From contig NZ_CP029192.1 in the NCBI RefSeq assembly GCF_008642315.1, positions 4,464,001-4,528,000 of the forward strand: DNA of 64,000 nucleotides, given 5' to 3'. This document shows, piece after piece, positions 15,308 to 30,319 of this stretch. The DNA comes from Streptomyces venezuelae. GTDB lineage: Bacteria; Actinomycetota; Actinomycetes; Streptomycetales; Streptomycetaceae. How positions within the stretch are numbered: the stretch's first letter is position 1; the number at the start of each line of letters is the position of its first letter. The position numbers and the translations under genes are program-made. Below the pieces are notes generated by a model that saw nothing but the letters and a program-made list of their open reading frames with translations, was not told the DNA's origin and did no database searches.

Positions 15308-16060
15308 CTATTCGTCCTCGGCCAGGGTCAGCTCGACGCCGCCCACGAAGCCCGCGGAGAGGTTGTAGATGAAGGCGCCCAGCGTCGCCAGAGCGGTCGC
15401 CAGGACGACATCGATGACCGCGATGATCGTCGTGAACATCAGGACGCGCGGCAGCGACAGGAAGGACTGCAGGTCGAAGCCGTTGGACTCGTTCGAGCCC
15501 GTGGCCTCGGAGATCGTGCCGCCCACCGTGGAGAAGACGCCCATCGCGTCCATGACCATCCACAGGACGGCCGCCGCGACGATCGTGCAGATGCCGAGTG
15601 CGATGGAGAGCAGGAAGCTGACCTTCATGACCGACCACGGGTCGGCCTTGGCCACCCGCAGGCGCGCCTTGCGCGTGCGCGGGGTCGTGCGCGCCCCCGT
15701 GCGCGGCCGACGCATCGCGCCCGTCTGGGAACCCTGCTGGTACGCCTGCGGCGGGTGGTAGGGCTGCGAGGGCTGCTGCTGGGGCTGGCGCTCCCCGGGG
15801 AGAGCCCCGCTCGCACCGCCCGCGCCACCGCCCTGCTTGCCCTTGTTCTTGCTCTTGCCTTTGCCCTTGCCCGCCGCGTACGCGGTGTCGTACTGGTCGG
15901 AAGTCTGACCAGAAGTCCCTGGCCCTCGGGTGTCCGTCACAGTCCCCCCCTGGGATCCATGAGACTCGTCTGAGTCGTGTGCATCAGTGGCGGAGCCACG
16001 GGCACCGTCCGTGCCGGTAGTGCCGGTTCGATTTGCCCCGGCGCCCGTGGCTCCGCTCAC
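15308..16060 (-). CDS. DUF3566 transmembrane protein
   Basis: 250-aa protein from GTG 16060 with AGGAGTGAG upstream. Residues 1-130 are disordered and Gly/Gln/Lys-rich (contains a KGKGKSKNKGK stretch). The DUF3566 domain follows from about 135, with transmembrane helices at about 147-170 and 208-232 and the conserved WSVMKVSFLLS motif. It lies only 18 bp after the gyrA stop on the same strand and is probably co-transcribed with gyrA; the pairing is conserved from mycobacteria (the Rv0007 position) to Streptomyces. Role unknown, although the position links it to origin-proximal genes. Confidence 0.92.
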   Translation of the reverse strand: MSGATGAGANRTGTTGTDGARGSATDAHDSDESHGSQGGTVTDTRGPGTSGQTSDQYDTAYAAGKGKGKSKNKGKQGGGAGGASGALPGERQPQQQPSQPYHPPQAYQQGSQTGAMRRPRTGARTTPRTRKARLRVAKADPWSVMKVSFLLSIALGICTIVAAAVLWMVMDAMGVFSTVGGTISEATGSNESNGFDLQSFLSLPRVLMFTTIIAVIDVVLATALATLGAFIYNLSAGFVGGVELTLAEDE

Positions 16061-16078
16061 GATGACTCACTCCTCGCG

Positions 16079-18682
<2,604 letters not shown>

Positions 18683-18725
18683 TGCTGGTCAAAGTCCTTT
18701 CGAGGTGCGGCTTGTACGGGCCGAC

Positions 18726-21060
<2,335 letters not shown>

Positions 21061-21639
21061 TCAGCCGTAGGTGTCCCCGGGGCCCGTGCTGCCGGGTGCG
21101 CGCAAGGGGCCGAAGCGCTGTGCGGGGCCTCCGGGGCCGAGGACCTTGATGAGGCGTACGGTGCCGTGGCCCAGGTCCTCGTTGAGGCGTGCGACGAGCT
21201 GTGGGGCCATGAGGCGCAGCTGGGTGGCCCATGCCGTCGAGTCGCACTGCACGGTCAGGACGCGCTCGTCCTCGTCGTACCGCTGGGGGACACAGTGGTT
21301 GGCCAGGTCGTCGCCGACGATCTGCGGCCAGCGGCCCATCACACCGCCCACCGCGGCGGGCGTCTCCCAGCCGCGCTCGGTGATCAGACGGTTGATCGCG
21401 GAGCCGAGCGGCAGCGGGTCTCGCCCGTCGGAGCGCGCGCCGGACCTCAGTCCTCCGCGCCGGGCCTGCTTCTTCTGCTGCGCGGCATCCCCACGCGCGC
21501 GTGCCTGTTCCTTCGCGGCCCGCAGGGCGACCCTGGCGAGGTCGACGCCGGAGGGCTCGGGGGTCTTCGGGGCGGGCGGGTCCGGGGTGCCCGCGGAACC
21601 GGCCCCGGAGGCCCCCTCGAAGGGCTCTTCGGAGCTCAT
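21061..21639 (-). CDS. DciA family (DUF721) helicase-loader-type protein
   Basis: 192-aa protein with a DUF721/DciA domain at about residues 75-175: [29 protein letters not shown] and [27 protein letters not shown]. DciA proteins load or stabilise the replicative helicase DnaB in bacteria lacking DnaC/DnaI, and this locus also has dnaB some 41 kb away. ATG 21639 overlaps the recF stop as ATGA, so it is translationally coupled to recF. The N-terminal 60 residues are Pro/Ala-rich and disordered. Activity is inferred from family; it has not been shown in the sequence. Confidence 0.9.
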   Translation of the reverse strand: MSSEEPFEGASGAGSAGTPDPPAPKTPEPSGVDLARVALRAAKEQARARGDAAQQKKQARRGGLRSGARSDGRDPLPLGSAINRLITERGWETPAAVGGVMGRWPQIVGDDLANHCVPQRYDEDERVLTVQCDSTAWATQLRLMAPQLVARLNEDLGHGTVRLIKVLGPGGPAQRFGPLRAPGSTGPGDTYG

Positions 21640-22757
21640 ACGCGGTCCACCGCGCCGTCCGACACCTCGAACCGCGTGCCGGTGAGCACGCCCGGCACGT
21701 CGTCGTCCACGGCGGCGGTGACGAGCACCTGCTCGCCGGGAGCCACCAGCTCCGCGAGCCGCTCCCTGCGGCGGGCGTCCAGCTCCGCGAAGACGTCGTC
21801 GAGGACGAGCACCGGCTCGTTGCCCTCGGCCCTGAGCAGGTCGTACGAGGCGAGGCGCAGCGCCAGCGCGTACGACCAGGACTCTCCGTGGCTGGCGTAC
21901 CCCTTCGCGGGGAGCTGGCCCAGCTTGAGCAGCAGGTCGTCGCGGTGCGGGCCGACCAGGGTGACGCCGCGCTCGATCTCCTGCTTGCGGGCCTCTTCCA
22001 AAGCGGCGGTCAGCTGCTCGTAGAGAGCCTCGCGCGTGTGGCCGTCACCGGGCGCCGAGGGCTTGTACTCCAGGGAGACCGGGCCGCCACCGGGTGCCAG
22101 CTGCTCGTACGCCTTGTCGGCCAGCGGCTGCAGTGCGGAGATCAGGTCGAGCCGCTGGGCGAGCAGCTCGGCTCCCGCGCGGGCGAGGTGCTGGTCCCAG
22201 ACGTCGAGTGTGGACAGGTCCATGGAGCGGCCGCCGTGACGACGGGCGAGGGCCGCCGACTTCAGGAGGGTGTTGCGCTGCTTGAGGACCCGGTCGTAGT
22301 CGGAGCGCACCCCGGCCATGCGGGGGGAGCGCGCGGTGATCAGCTCGTCGAGGAAACGGCGCCGCTCACCGGGGTCACCCTTGATCAGCGCCAAGTCCTC
22401 GGGCGCGAACAGCACCGTCCGCACGATGCCCAGCACGTCACGGGGCCTGACCTGCGAGGACCTGTTGATACGGGCACGGTTGGCCTTGCCGGGATTGAGT
22501 TCGAGCTCGACCAGCTGCCGGCGCTCGCCCTGGCGGACCTGGGCCCTGATGACGGCGCGCTCGGCGCCCATCCGCACCAGCGGGGCGTCCGAGGAGACGC
22601 GGTGGCTGCCGAGCGTGGCGAGGTAGCCGACGGCTTCGACGAGGTTGGTCTTGCCCTGCCCGTTCGGGCCCACGAACGCGGTGACGCCCGGATCGAGAGG
22701 GACCTCGACCCGGGCGTACGAGCGGAAGTCGGCCAGCGACAGATGCGTGACGTGCAT
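21636..22757 (-). CDS. recF: DNA replication/repair protein RecF
   Basis: 373-aa SMC-like ATPase that helps load RecA at gaps and supports stalled forks. ATG 22757 ([14 protein letters not shown]) has GGAGG about 12 bases upstream. Walker A GPNGQGKT is at 30-37, the signature region [14 protein letters not shown] near 300, and Walker [14 protein letters not shown] near 325. Stop overlaps the dciA start. The order dnaA-dnaN-gnd-recF-dciA-gyrB is the usual Streptomyces variation on the bacterial origin cluster. Confidence 0.98.
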   Translation of the reverse strand: MHVTHLSLADFRSYARVEVPLDPGVTAFVGPNGQGKTNLVEAVGYLATLGSHRVSSDAPLVRMGAERAVIRAQVRQGERRQLVELELNPGKANRARINRSSQVRPRDVLGIVRTVLFAPEDLALIKGDPGERRRFLDELITARSPRMAGVRSDYDRVLKQRNTLLKSAALARRHGGRSMDLSTLDVWDQHLARAGAELLAQRLDLISALQPLADKAYEQLAPGGGPVSLEYKPSAPGDGHTREALYEQLTAALEEARKQEIERGVTLVGPHRDDLLLKLGQLPAKGYASHGESWSYALALRLASYDLLRAEGNEPVLVLDDVFAELDARRRERLAELVAPGEQVLVTAAVDDDVPGVLTGTRFEVSDGAVDRV

Positions 22758-22835
22758 GGTGTGCGCCGACCTCCCCGGCCTACTTCTCTTGCTGAGGCCT
22801 GTGCACAACCGCCGAGGTCGCGCACAGGCTGTGGA

Positions 22836-23720
22836 TCAGTGCTCGCTCTTGGACTCCACCGCGTGGCCACCGAACTGGTTGCGCAGCGCGGCGATCATCT
22901 TCATCTGCGGGGAGTCGTCCTGACGGGAGGCGAACCGCGCGAAGAGCGAGGCCGTGATCGCGGGCAGCGGCACGGCGTTGTCGATGGCGGCCTCGACCGT
23001 CCAGCGGCCCTCTCCGGAGTCCTGCGCGAAGCCGCGCAGCTTCTCCAGGTGCTCGTCGTCGTCCAGCGCGTTGACCGCGAGGTCGAGCAGCCAGGAACGG
23101 ATGACCGTGCCCTCCTGCCAGGAGCGGAAGACCTCACGGACGTCCGTGACCGAGTCGACCTTCTCCAGGAGCTCCCAGCCCTCGGCGTAGGCCTGCATCA
23201 TCGCGTACTCGATGCCGTTGTGGACCATCTTCGCGAAGTGCCCTGCGCCGACCTTGCCCGCGTGGACGGAGCCGAAGTCACCCTCCGGCTTCAGGGCGTC
23301 GAAGACGGGCTGCACCTTGGCGACGTCGTCCTTGTCGCCGCCGTACATCAGCGCGTAGCCGTTCTGGAGGCCCCAGACGCCGCCGGAGACGCCGCAGTCG
23401 ACGAAGCCGATGCCCTTGGCCTTCAGCTCCTCGGCGTGCTTCTCGTCGTCCGTCCAGCGGGAGTTGCCGCCGTCCACGACGATGTCGCCGGGCTCAAGCA
23501 GTTCGCCCAGCTCATCGATGGTGGCCTGGGTCGCGGCCCCGGCCGGGACCATCACCCACACCACGCGCGGGCCCTTGAGCTTGCCCACAAGCGCTTCGAG
23601 GCTGGGGACATCCGCGAGATCCGGGTTGCGGTCGTATCCGATGACGGTGTGACCTGCGCGGCGGATGCGCTCGCGCATGTTGCCGCCCATCTTGCCGAGG
23701 CCGACGAGACCGAGCTCCAT
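22836..23720 (-). CDS. gnd: 6-phosphogluconate dehydrogenase, decarboxylating
   Basis: 294-aa enzyme of the oxidative pentose phosphate pathway, converting 6-phosphogluconate to ribulose 5-phosphate. ATG 23720 (MELGLVGLGKMGGNM) follows AAGGAACC. The Rossmann nucleotide motif GLGKMGGNM is at 6-14, the substrate motif DCGVSGGVWGLQ near 115-126, and the catalytic lysine region KMVHNGIEYAMMQAYAEG near 175-192. At about 300 aa it is the short type rather than the 470-aa form. Its presence between dnaN and recF is the typical Streptomyces insertion in the origin cluster. Confidence 0.97.
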   Translation of the reverse strand: MELGLVGLGKMGGNMRERIRRAGHTVIGYDRNPDLADVPSLEALVGKLKGPRVVWVMVPAGAATQATIDELGELLEPGDIVVDGGNSRWTDDEKHAEELKAKGIGFVDCGVSGGVWGLQNGYALMYGGDKDDVAKVQPVFDALKPEGDFGSVHAGKVGAGHFAKMVHNGIEYAMMQAYAEGWELLEKVDSVTDVREVFRSWQEGTVIRSWLLDLAVNALDDDEHLEKLRGFAQDSGEGRWTVEAAIDNAVPLPAITASLFARFASRQDDSPQMKMIAALRNQFGGHAVESKSEH

Positions 23721-23809
23721 CAGAGGTTCCTTCACTAGCGAGGTGGCGTTACGGCACTTTCGTACCTGCGTCCGAGCCTACGCCCGGACGCACGCACACA
23801 CCTGTGGGC

Positions 23810-24940
23810 TCAGCCGCTCAGACGTACGGGCATGATCAGGTACTTGTACGCCTCGTCCGCCTCGGCGTCGACGGCCGGCTTGCCGCTCAGCAGAGCGGGC
23901 TTCGTCGACGTGGTGAACGACAGCTGGGCGACCGGCGAGTCGATCGCGCTGAGGCCGTCGAGCAGGAACGTCGGGTTGAAGGCGATCGAGATGTCGTCGC
24001 CGTCCAGCTGGGCGTCGACCCTTTCCACAGCCTGTGCGTCGTCGCTGGAGCCCGCCTCCAGGATCAGCACACCCTGCTCGAAGCTGAGCCGCACCGGCGT
24101 GTTCCGCTCCGCGACCAGGGCGACACGCTTGACGGCCTCCACGAAGGGGGCGGTCTCGATCACGGCCACCGAGTTGAACTCGGTCGGGAACAGCGTGCGG
24201 TACTTCGGCAGGTCGCCCTCGAGGAGACGCGTGGTCGTACGCCGACCGGCGCCCTCGAAGCCGATCAGGCCCTCACCGGCACCCGAGCCGGACAGCGCCA
24301 GCGTGACCGTGTCGCCGCTCGTGAGCGCCTTGGCGGTGTCCAGGAGCGTCTTGGCGGGCACCAGGGCCACAGCGGACGCCTCGGGGTTCTCCGGCTTCCA
24401 CAGGAACTCGCGGACCGCGAAGCGGTAGCGGTCGGTGGAGGCCAGGGTGACCGTGTCGCCCTCGATCTCGATGCGGACACCGGTCAGCACGGGCAGCGTG
24501 TCGTCGCGTCCCGCGGCGATGGCCACCTGAGAAGCGGCAGAAGCGAAGACCTCGCCCGGGACGGTGCCCGTGGCGGTCGGCATCTGCGGCAGTGCGGGGT
24601 ACTCCTCCACAGGGAGGGTGTGGAGTGTGAACCGCGAGGAGCCACAGACCACCGTCGCCCGTACACCGTCTGTGGAGATCTCCACCGGGCGGTTGGGGAG
24701 CGCGCGGCAGATGTCCGCGAGCAGACGGCCCGAGACGAGGACCGTGCCCTCCTCGTCGATCTCCGCGTCCACCGAGACGCGCGCCGAGACCTCGTAGTCG
24801 AAGCTCGACAGGCTCAGTGCGCCTTCCTCGGCCTTCAGCAGCAGGCCCGCGAGGACGGGCGCGGGCGGCCGGGCCGGGAGGCTGCGCGCCGCCCAGGCCA
24901 CTGCCTCCGCGAGTACGTCGCGTTCAACCCGGATCTTCAC
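23810..24940 (-). CDS. dnaN: DNA polymerase III beta sliding clamp
   Basis: 376-aa processivity clamp. GTG 24940 (MKIRVERDVLAEAVAWAARSLP) follows GGAGGCGG. The three structurally repeated domains are all present; FALL-type clamp features include GRLLADICRALP, GRDDTLPVLTGVRIE in domain 2 and the C-terminal KYLIMPVRLSG strand. It is the first gene downstream of oriC on this strand, with dnaA on the other side of the origin in the same orientation. Its promoter must lie at the edge of oriC. Confidence 0.99.
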   Translation of the reverse strand: MKIRVERDVLAEAVAWAARSLPARPPAPVLAGLLLKAEEGALSLSSFDYEVSARVSVDAEIDEEGTVLVSGRLLADICRALPNRPVEISTDGVRATVVCGSSRFTLHTLPVEEYPALPQMPTATGTVPGEVFASAASQVAIAAGRDDTLPVLTGVRIEIEGDTVTLASTDRYRFAVREFLWKPENPEASAVALVPAKTLLDTAKALTSGDTVTLALSGSGAGEGLIGFEGAGRRTTTRLLEGDLPKYRTLFPTEFNSVAVIETAPFVEAVKRVALVAERNTPVRLSFEQGVLILEAGSSDDAQAVERVDAQLDGDDISIAFNPTFLLDGLSAIDSPVAQLSFTTSTKPALLSGKPAVDAEADEAYKYLIMPVRLSG

Positions 24941-25191
24941 CTAAGCCGCCTCCTGCTGTTGCTGGCTGCTCTCGCCCGCTGGGCCTGTGGCCCTCGTCGT
25001 CTGACTCGGTGTCTCTCAGCCATGCCGTGGGAAGGACACCGGGGACCAGTCTGACGCACCGCACTGACAGTCGGTGCCTGTCGGGGTCAAGTCGTGCCGA
25101 GAGGTGTCGGAGCTCCGGAGCGAGAGTTGTGCACAGCCCCAGCTTCGAAACCATTTCCCCGGTCTCTCTAGTTGGGAGTAGTAGTAGGGGC

Positions 25192-25699
25192 TGTGGAAAC
25201 CGTGGATAACAGCGAAAGCGCTGGTCAGGACCGGTTTTTTATCCACTGACCCTGTGGGCGACACCCGTGGACAACCCGGTGTTTCTGTGGACGGGCGAAA
25301 GTTCTGCACACCCGGTGCACAGGCAGGGGCCACTTCTCCCCAGCGCTGTCCCCAGCTTTACCCAGCTTCCCCACAGGCCAATCGACCACCTTGGTGTGAC
25401 GCCTTTCACTCGACACGGTGAGAGGGCGCGTTGCGTTGCCGAACAGTGGACAGCCGTGTGGAGAAGCTGGGGAAAGCTGGGGACAACACGCGCTGCCCTG
25501 TGGGCCGCCGGTGGACAACTTCGTGCACAGCCTGTGGACGAAGTTTTTCTCCACAGTCTGTGGACAGTCTTCGTCCACGAATCCACAGCCCCCTGACCTG
25601 GCCTGATGATCTCTCAGCAGGGTCCCCTGTGGACAGCGTCTGGACAACTTCCCGGTCCCCAGGGTGTGGAAGGGAAAAAGTCGCCCAATCTGTGGAGAA
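25192..25699. other. oriC: chromosomal replication origin oriC (DnaA-box array)
   Basis: The 919-bp gap between dnaN (starts 24940) and dnaA (stops 25860) contains about 17-18 DnaA boxes of the TTGTCCACA type on both strands. By eye: 25192, 25201, 25239, 25266, 25286, 25367, 25457, 25478, 25510, 25533, 25547, 25559, 25571, 25579, 25628, 25639, 25665 and 25691 (first base of each 9-mer). Most are imperfect in one or two positions, as in other Streptomyces origins. Two groups are visible: 25192-25294 and 25457-25699. Flanks 24941-25191 and 25700-25807 show no gene. Short ORFs inside are composed of repeated boxes and are not genes. Confidence 0.95.
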
Positions 25700-25807
25700 C
25701 AGCCGCCTGAGCTGGGGAAATCGAACAGCTACGACACGCTCGCGCGCGTGCGAGCCGCGTAGGACGGCCGCCGCGAGCGCGTGCCGATGCTGAAAGAGCG
25801 CCAAAAA

Positions 25808-25835
25808 GGCGCCCCAGGAGGAGTCCTGGAGCGCC
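25808..25835 (-). terminator. rho-independent terminator of dnaA
   Basis: On the minus strand GGCGCTCCAGGA pairs with TCCTGGGGCGCC (one mismatch, 4-nt loop) and is followed directly by TTTTTGG. It lies 24 bp past the dnaA stop and protects oriC from dnaA read-through. Confidence 0.9.
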
Positions 25836-25859
25836 CTCAGCGTCGTTCTACGGAGGCTG

Positions 25860-27728
25860 TCAGCCGTTCTTGATGCGGTTGGTGAGCTCGGTTACCTGGT
25901 TGTAGATGGAGCGCCGCTCGGCCATCAGCGCGCGGATCTTGCGGTCCGCGTGCATCACGGTCGTGTGGTCGCGGCCGCCGAACTGCGCGCCGATCTTCGG
26001 CAGGGACAGGTCGGTCAGCTCCCTGCACAGATACATGGCGATCTGCCGGGCCGTCACCAGGACGCGGCTGCGCGAGGATCCGCACAGGTCGTCCACCGTG
26101 AGACCGAAGTAGTCGGCCGTGGCCGCCATGATGGCCGGCGCGGTGATCTCCGGAGCCGCGTCCTCCCCGCCCGGGATCAGGTCCTTGAGGACGATCTCGG
26201 TGAGCCCCAGATCCACGGGCTGCCGATTGAGCGAGGCGAAGGCGGTCACCCGGATCAGCGCGCCCTCCAGCTCACGGATGTTCCGCGAGATGCGCGACGC
26301 GATGAACTCGAGCACCTCCGGCGGGGCGTTCAGCTGCTCCTGTACCGCCTTCTTACGAAGGATGGCGATACGCGTCTCCAGCTCCGGCGGCTGGACGTCG
26401 GTGATCAGTCCCCACTCGAAGCGGTTGCGCAGCCGGTCCTCCAGCGTGACCAGCTGCTTGGGCGGCCGGTCACTGGAGAGGACGATCTGCTTGTTCGCGT
26501 TGTGGAGCGTATTGAAGGTGTGGAAGAACTCCTCCTGCGTCGACTCCTTGTCCGCGAGGAACTGGATGTCGTCGACGAGCAGAATGTCCATCTCGCGGTA
26601 GCGCTTGCGGAAGCTGTCGCCCTTGCCGTCGCGGATGGAGTTGATGAACTCGTTGGTGAACTCCTCCGAGCTCACGTACCGCACGCGCGTGCCGGGATAG
26701 AGGCTGCGGGCGTAGTGCCCGATCGCGTGCAGGAGGTGCGTCTTGCCGAGCCCCGACTCCCCGTAGATGAAGAGGGGGTTGTACGCCTTCGCCGGCGCCT
26801 CGGCGACCGCGACCGCGGCCGCGTGGGCGAAACGGTTCGACGCCCCGATGACGAAGGTGTCGAAGAGGTACTTCGGGTTCAGGCGCGCGGTGGGCTCGCC
26901 CGGGCCCGTCGCGGGCGCCGGCTGCGCGGCCAGCGGGCCGGGGGCGCCGCTCGACGAGGTGGGGCCGACCGGCCCGCCCCTGTGCACGCCGTGGCCGCCG
27001 TGCCCGCCGCCCCGGGGGCCGCCGTGCTGATCGGACATGTCATGACGCTCACGCCGGTCCTGCGGCTCGGAGCGCTGCTGCTCGTACGGCGAGCGCTCCT
27101 GTGGCGGCTGCGAGCGGTAGTCGTGCTGCGGCTGCTGCACCGGCGTCGCGTACGGGTCGCGCTCGGGGAAGCCGAGCCGCTGCTGCTGCCAGCCGTAGTC
27201 GTCCTGGTGCTGCGGCCAGGCGCCGGGGGCCGGGCGCTGGTAGTCCGGGTAGGCGGGGCGCGCGGTCGGCATCTGGTCGGGCCGGGAGCCGCCCTGGTGC
27301 TCGTCCGAGGAGCGCCGTCCGTAGCTCTCGTACGTGTCGCGTCCCTGCCCCGAAGGGGGCAGCTCAGGCTCTTCGTAGCGGTGCTGCTGGTGGGACGGCT
27401 GCTGCGGGGCCTGCTGATGCTGGACGGGAGGGGCCGGAGGGCCCGGCTCGCCCACGGAGTCGTCGACCGTGATGGCGATCCGGATCGGGCGCCCGCACTC
27501 CCGGCTCAGGGTCTCGCTGACCACCGGCGCGAGACGGCCTTCCAGTACGCCCTTGGCGAATTCGTTCGGGACGGCGAGCAGGGCGGTGTCCGCGACGAGC
27601 GCCAAGGGCTGGCAGCTCCGGAGCCACCGCTCGTCCTTCGCCTCCACGCCCTGTCCGCGGCCCTCACCCAGCAGATGTTCCAGAACTCGTGGCCACACTG
27701 CGGCAAGATCGGCAGGTACGTCAGCCAC
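25860..27728 (-). CDS. dnaA: chromosomal replication initiator DnaA
   Basis: 622-aa AAA+ initiator that binds DnaA boxes at oriC and opens DNA. GTG 27728 (reading [20 protein letters not shown]) agrees with other Streptomyces; the frame continues upstream to 27983 but without a ribosome site. Domain I spans residues 1-88. Domain II (about 90-285) is a very long Gln/Pro/Tyr/Gly/His-rich linker, the Streptomyces speciality. Domain III has Walker [10 protein letters not shown] and Walker [11 protein letters not shown]. Domain IV ends with the DnaA signature [15 protein letters not shown]. The autoregulatory DnaA box in the promoter and the terminator before oriC are both visible. Confidence 0.99.
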   Translation of the reverse strand: MADVPADLAAVWPRVLEHLLGEGRGQGVEAKDERWLRSCQPLALVADTALLAVPNEFAKGVLEGRLAPVVSETLSRECGRPIRIAITVDDSVGEPGPPAPPVQHQQAPQQPSHQQHRYEEPELPPSGQGRDTYESYGRRSSDEHQGGSRPDQMPTARPAYPDYQRPAPGAWPQHQDDYGWQQQRLGFPERDPYATPVQQPQHDYRSQPPQERSPYEQQRSEPQDRRERHDMSDQHGGPRGGGHGGHGVHRGGPVGPTSSSGAPGPLAAQPAPATGPGEPTARLNPKYLFDTFVIGASNRFAHAAAVAVAEAPAKAYNPLFIYGESGLGKTHLLHAIGHYARSLYPGTRVRYVSSEEFTNEFINSIRDGKGDSFRKRYREMDILLVDDIQFLADKESTQEEFFHTFNTLHNANKQIVLSSDRPPKQLVTLEDRLRNRFEWGLITDVQPPELETRIAILRKKAVQEQLNAPPEVLEFIASRISRNIRELEGALIRVTAFASLNRQPVDLGLTEIVLKDLIPGGEDAAPEITAPAIMAATADYFGLTVDDLCGSSRSRVLVTARQIAMYLCRELTDLSLPKIGAQFGGRDHTTVMHADRKIRALMAERRSIYNQVTELTNRIKNG

Positions 27729-27821
27729 AGGGCACGCTCTCTCACGGGGTCCCACGAACGTGTGGTTCCTGGGACGGAAATCGGTATGGGGAGAAGGAAG
27801 GGAACGAATCGGAGTTCCGTC

Positions 27822-27864
27822 ACGGTAGTCAGGGCGACGGGTACGGTTCAAGTTGTTGTCCACA
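27822..27864 (-). promoter_or_regulatory. dnaA promoter with adjacent DnaA box
   Basis: On the minus strand TTGAAC (27851-27846), an 18-nt spacer and TACCGT (27827-27822) form a plausible promoter. A perfect TTGTCCACA box (27856-27864) abuts the -35, fitting known DnaA autoregulation in Streptomyces. A weaker TGTGCACAG is at 27869-27877. The hexamers are by-eye assignments. Confidence 0.5.
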
Positions 27865-27992
27865 GGCTGTGCACAGTGTCTCTCCATCACGGCCGGTTTG
27901 ACCGGATGGCGTAGCCCCGCGTACCGTGACCAGGTCGAGTTGTCGATGGCTGCTGCCGCCTGCCTCCGATGGGCAAAGATCACGATCTGTGA

Positions 27993-28022
27993 TTGTGAAG
28001 CGGTGCACTCGGTGCGTATTCG
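27993..28022 (+). promoter_or_regulatory. possible rpmH promoter
   Basis: TTGTGA, 18-nt spacer, TATTCG, about 75 bp before the rpmH start in the divergent dnaA-rpmH gap (27729-28095). Weak match; no other element stands out in that part. Confidence 0.3.
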
Positions 28023-28095
28023 CGAGCTTCTCGTGGGCGCACGGTGACAGCCAGGCGATGTCCCGCCACCACCGAATCATTTCTGGAGCCCCCGA

Positions 28096-28233
28096 GTGAG
28101 CAAGCGCACCTTCCAGCCGAACAACCGTCGTCGCGCCAAGACCCACGGCTTCCGCCTGCGGATGCGCACCCGTGCCGGCCGCGCGATTCTCGCGAACCGT
28201 CGTGGCAAGGGTCGCGCCAGCCTGTCCGCCTGA
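28096..28233 (+). CDS. rpmH: 50S ribosomal protein bL34
   Basis: 45-aa basic ribosomal protein: starts [19 protein letters not shown], then [23 protein letters not shown] 28096 with GGAG upstream. Length and sequence are exactly those of the family. First gene of the plus-strand operon rpmH-rnpA-yidD-yidC-jag-rsmG, divergent from dnaA, the most conserved arrangement around bacterial origins. Confidence 0.98.
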   Translation: MSKRTFQPNNRRRAKTHGFRLRMRTRAGRAILANRRGKGRASLSA

Positions 28234-28254
28234 TTTCAGTCAGGTCATGACGTC

Positions 28255-28626
28255 GTGCTGCCTACCGAGCATCGGCTGAGGCGGCGCGAAGACTTCGCGA
28301 CCGCGGTACGCCGAGGACGCCGGGCCGGACGCCCGCTTCTCGTCGTCCATCTACGTAGCGGCGCAACGGACCCGCACGTGCCAGGGGAGAGCTCTCCCCC
28401 GACACGTGCGGGTTTCGTCGTCAGCAAGGCCGTGGGTGGAGCCGTCATACGCAACACCGTGAAGCGCAGACTCCGTCACCTCATGCGCGACCGGCTGGCC
28501 CTGGTGCCCCCCGGTAGCCTGGTAGTAGTACGAGCGCTGCCCGGAGCGGGCGACGCCGACCATGCACAGCTGGCCCGAGACCTGGATGCCGCCCTGCAGC
28601 GGCTGCTGGGAGGGGGCGCGCGATGA
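28255..28626 (+). CDS. rnpA: ribonuclease P protein component
   Basis: 123-aa basic protein subunit of RNase P, which matures tRNA 5' ends with the catalytic RNA. GTG 28255 ([14 protein letters not shown]) lies 21 bp after rpmH. The family motif is intact: [19 protein letters not shown] near 61-79, the RNR box. Contains a central acidic loop [16 protein letters not shown] common to streptomycetes. Its stop overlaps yidD start as ATGA. Confidence 0.97.
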   Translation: MLPTEHRLRRREDFATAVRRGRRAGRPLLVVHLRSGATDPHVPGESSPPTRAGFVVSKAVGGAVIRNTVKRRLRHLMRDRLALVPPGSLVVVRALPGAGDADHAQLARDLDAALQRLLGGGAR

Positions 28627-28979
28627 AGTACCCGCTGCTGGCTCTGATCAAGCTGTACCAGTGGACGATCAGTCCGCTCCTGGGCCCGGTGTGCAAGTAC
28701 TACCCGTCGTGTTCCCGCTACGGCTACCTGGCCATCGACCGGCACGGTGCGATCAAGGGAACGGCGCTCACGGCCTGGCGCATCCTGCGGTGCAATCCGT
28801 GGTCGCTCGGTGGTGTCGACCATGTTCCGCCGCGCAAGCGTCCGCGGTGGCACGAGATGCTGCGCGCTTCCTGGCGCGAACGCAAGGGCGGGACCTCCGC
28901 CGCAAGCGAGCCGAACGGGGACCTTCCCCCGGGCACGGCCGCTGAGACCGAGACCCCGTCCCATGCTCAAGGAGCCTGA
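28623..28979 (+). CDS. yidD: membrane protein insertion efficiency factor YidD
   Basis: 118-aa small protein that assists YidC-dependent membrane insertion. ATG 28623 overlaps the rnpA stop. The family core [26 protein letters not shown] (in its usual order) gives the conserved CxYxPSCSxY motif near 24-33, followed by [28 protein letters not shown]. The C-terminal 40 residues are variable. Followed three bases later by yidC. Confidence 0.97.
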   Translation: MKYPLLALIKLYQWTISPLLGPVCKYYPSCSRYGYLAIDRHGAIKGTALTAWRILRCNPWSLGGVDHVPPRKRPRWHEMLRASWRERKGGTSAASEPNGDLPPGTAAETETPSHAQGA

Positions 28980-28982
28980 TTA

Positions 28983-30305
28983 GTGGACACGATTGCCAGT
29001 CTCTTCAGCTTTATCACGACACCAGTTTCGTGGGTCATCGTCCAGTTCCACTCGGTGTACGGGAAGATCTTCGGTCCCGACACGGGCTGGGCCTGGGGCC
29101 TGTCCATCGTGTCCCTGGTGATCCTGATCCGGATCTGCCTGATCCCGCTCTTCGTGAAGCAGATCAAGGCCACTCGGGCGATGCAGACGCTGCAGCCCGA
29201 GATGAAGAAGATCCAGGAGCGCTACAAGAGCGACAAGCAGCGCCAGTCCGAAGAGATGATGAAGCTGTACAAGGAGTCGGGTACCAACCCGCTCTCCTCG
29301 TGTCTTCCCATCCTGGCGCAGTCGCCGTTCTTCTTCGCCCTGTACCACGTGCTCAACGGCATCGCGACGGGCAAGACGATCGGTGTCATCGACGACCAGC
29401 TCCTGGAGAGCGCGCGTAAGGCGCACATCGTCGGTGCACCGCTGGCCGCGAAGTTCACCGACGGCGCCGACAAGGTCGCCTCCCTCGGCGCCACCCTGAC
29501 GGACGTCCGTGTCGTCACCGCGGTCATGATCGTCCTGATGTCGGCCTCGCAGTTCTTCACGCAGCGCCAGCTGATGACGAAGAACGTGGACACCACGGTC
29601 AAGACGCCGTTCATGCAGCAGCAGAAGATGCTGATGTATGTCTTCCCGGTCATGTTCGCCGTCTTCGGCATCAACTTCCCCGTCGGTGTCCTCGTCTACT
29701 GGCTGACCACCAACGTGTGGACCATGGGCCAGCAGATGTTCGTGATCCGCCGCAACCCCACCCCGGGCTCCAAGGCTCAGGCCGCGTTCCTGGAGCGCCT
29801 GCACAAGCAGGTCACCCACCACAAGAAGGTGCGCGGGCGTGGCAACACGAACGTCATCAAGGCGATCGTCGCCAAGGGCCGGGACCGCAACGAGTTCGAG
29901 CGCAAGTTCATCAACGGTCTGACGAAGGCGGGCCTCGCGGCCCAGGCCGACGGCACCGTGGTGGAGAGCGAGTCCTCCGTACTCACCGAGACCGAGGACG
30001 GCACCCCCGCGGGCGGTCCGAAGCGCCAGCAGCCCAAGCGCCAGAGCAAGGCCAAGCGCCAGTCCGGCGCCGTCCAGGGCGCGACCGCCGGTGACGCCGG
30101 TGCCACCAGGGCGGACGAGCCCTCCGACGCGAAGCCCTCGCTGGAGAAGACCGCGGCCGGAACCGAGGACGACTCCCCCAAGACCAAGCAGGCCGGTGGC
30201 AACAACAAGCAGGGCAACCAGCCCGGCTCCGGTCAGCGCAGCCGAGCAAAGTCGGGACAGCGCAAGGGCCAGCAGCGGCCCAAGCACCCGTCCTCCAAGA
30301 AGTAG
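28983..30305 (+). CDS. yidC: membrane protein insertase YidC
   Basis: 440-aa inner-membrane insertase of the Oxa1/YidC family. GTG 28983 follows AAGGAGCC. Five membrane segments of the conserved core are visible, at about residues 5-25, 35-58, 95-125, 172-192 and 215-245; the conserved Arg ([11 protein letters not shown]) in the first core helix begins the hydrophilic groove. The C-terminal 170 residues are a long, basic and Gln/Ser-rich cytoplasmic tail that probably contacts ribosomes, typical of actinobacterial YidC. Part of the rpmH operon. Confidence 0.97.
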   Translation: MDTIASLFSFITTPVSWVIVQFHSVYGKIFGPDTGWAWGLSIVSLVILIRICLIPLFVKQIKATRAMQTLQPEMKKIQERYKSDKQRQSEEMMKLYKESGTNPLSSCLPILAQSPFFFALYHVLNGIATGKTIGVIDDQLLESARKAHIVGAPLAAKFTDGADKVASLGATLTDVRVVTAVMIVLMSASQFFTQRQLMTKNVDTTVKTPFMQQQKMLMYVFPVMFAVFGINFPVGVLVYWLTTNVWTMGQQMFVIRRNPTPGSKAQAAFLERLHKQVTHHKKVRGRGNTNVIKAIVAKGRDRNEFERKFINGLTKAGLAAQADGTVVESESSVLTETEDGTPAGGPKRQQPKRQSKAKRQSGAVQGATAGDAGATRADEPSDAKPSLEKTAAGTEDDSPKTKQAGGNNKQGNQPGSGQRSRAKSGQRKGQQRPKHPSSKK

Positions 30306-30319
30306 AAGGAGCCCATCCA

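Noticed and set aside
25192..25699. Repeats in oriC as a possible CRISPR array
   Set aside because: Units are 9-mers in both orientations with irregular spacing, as expected for DnaA boxes; no cas genes.
25267..25804. Short ORFs inside oriC
   Set aside because: Composed of repeated DnaA boxes, overlapping on both strands, and without homology or ribosome sites.
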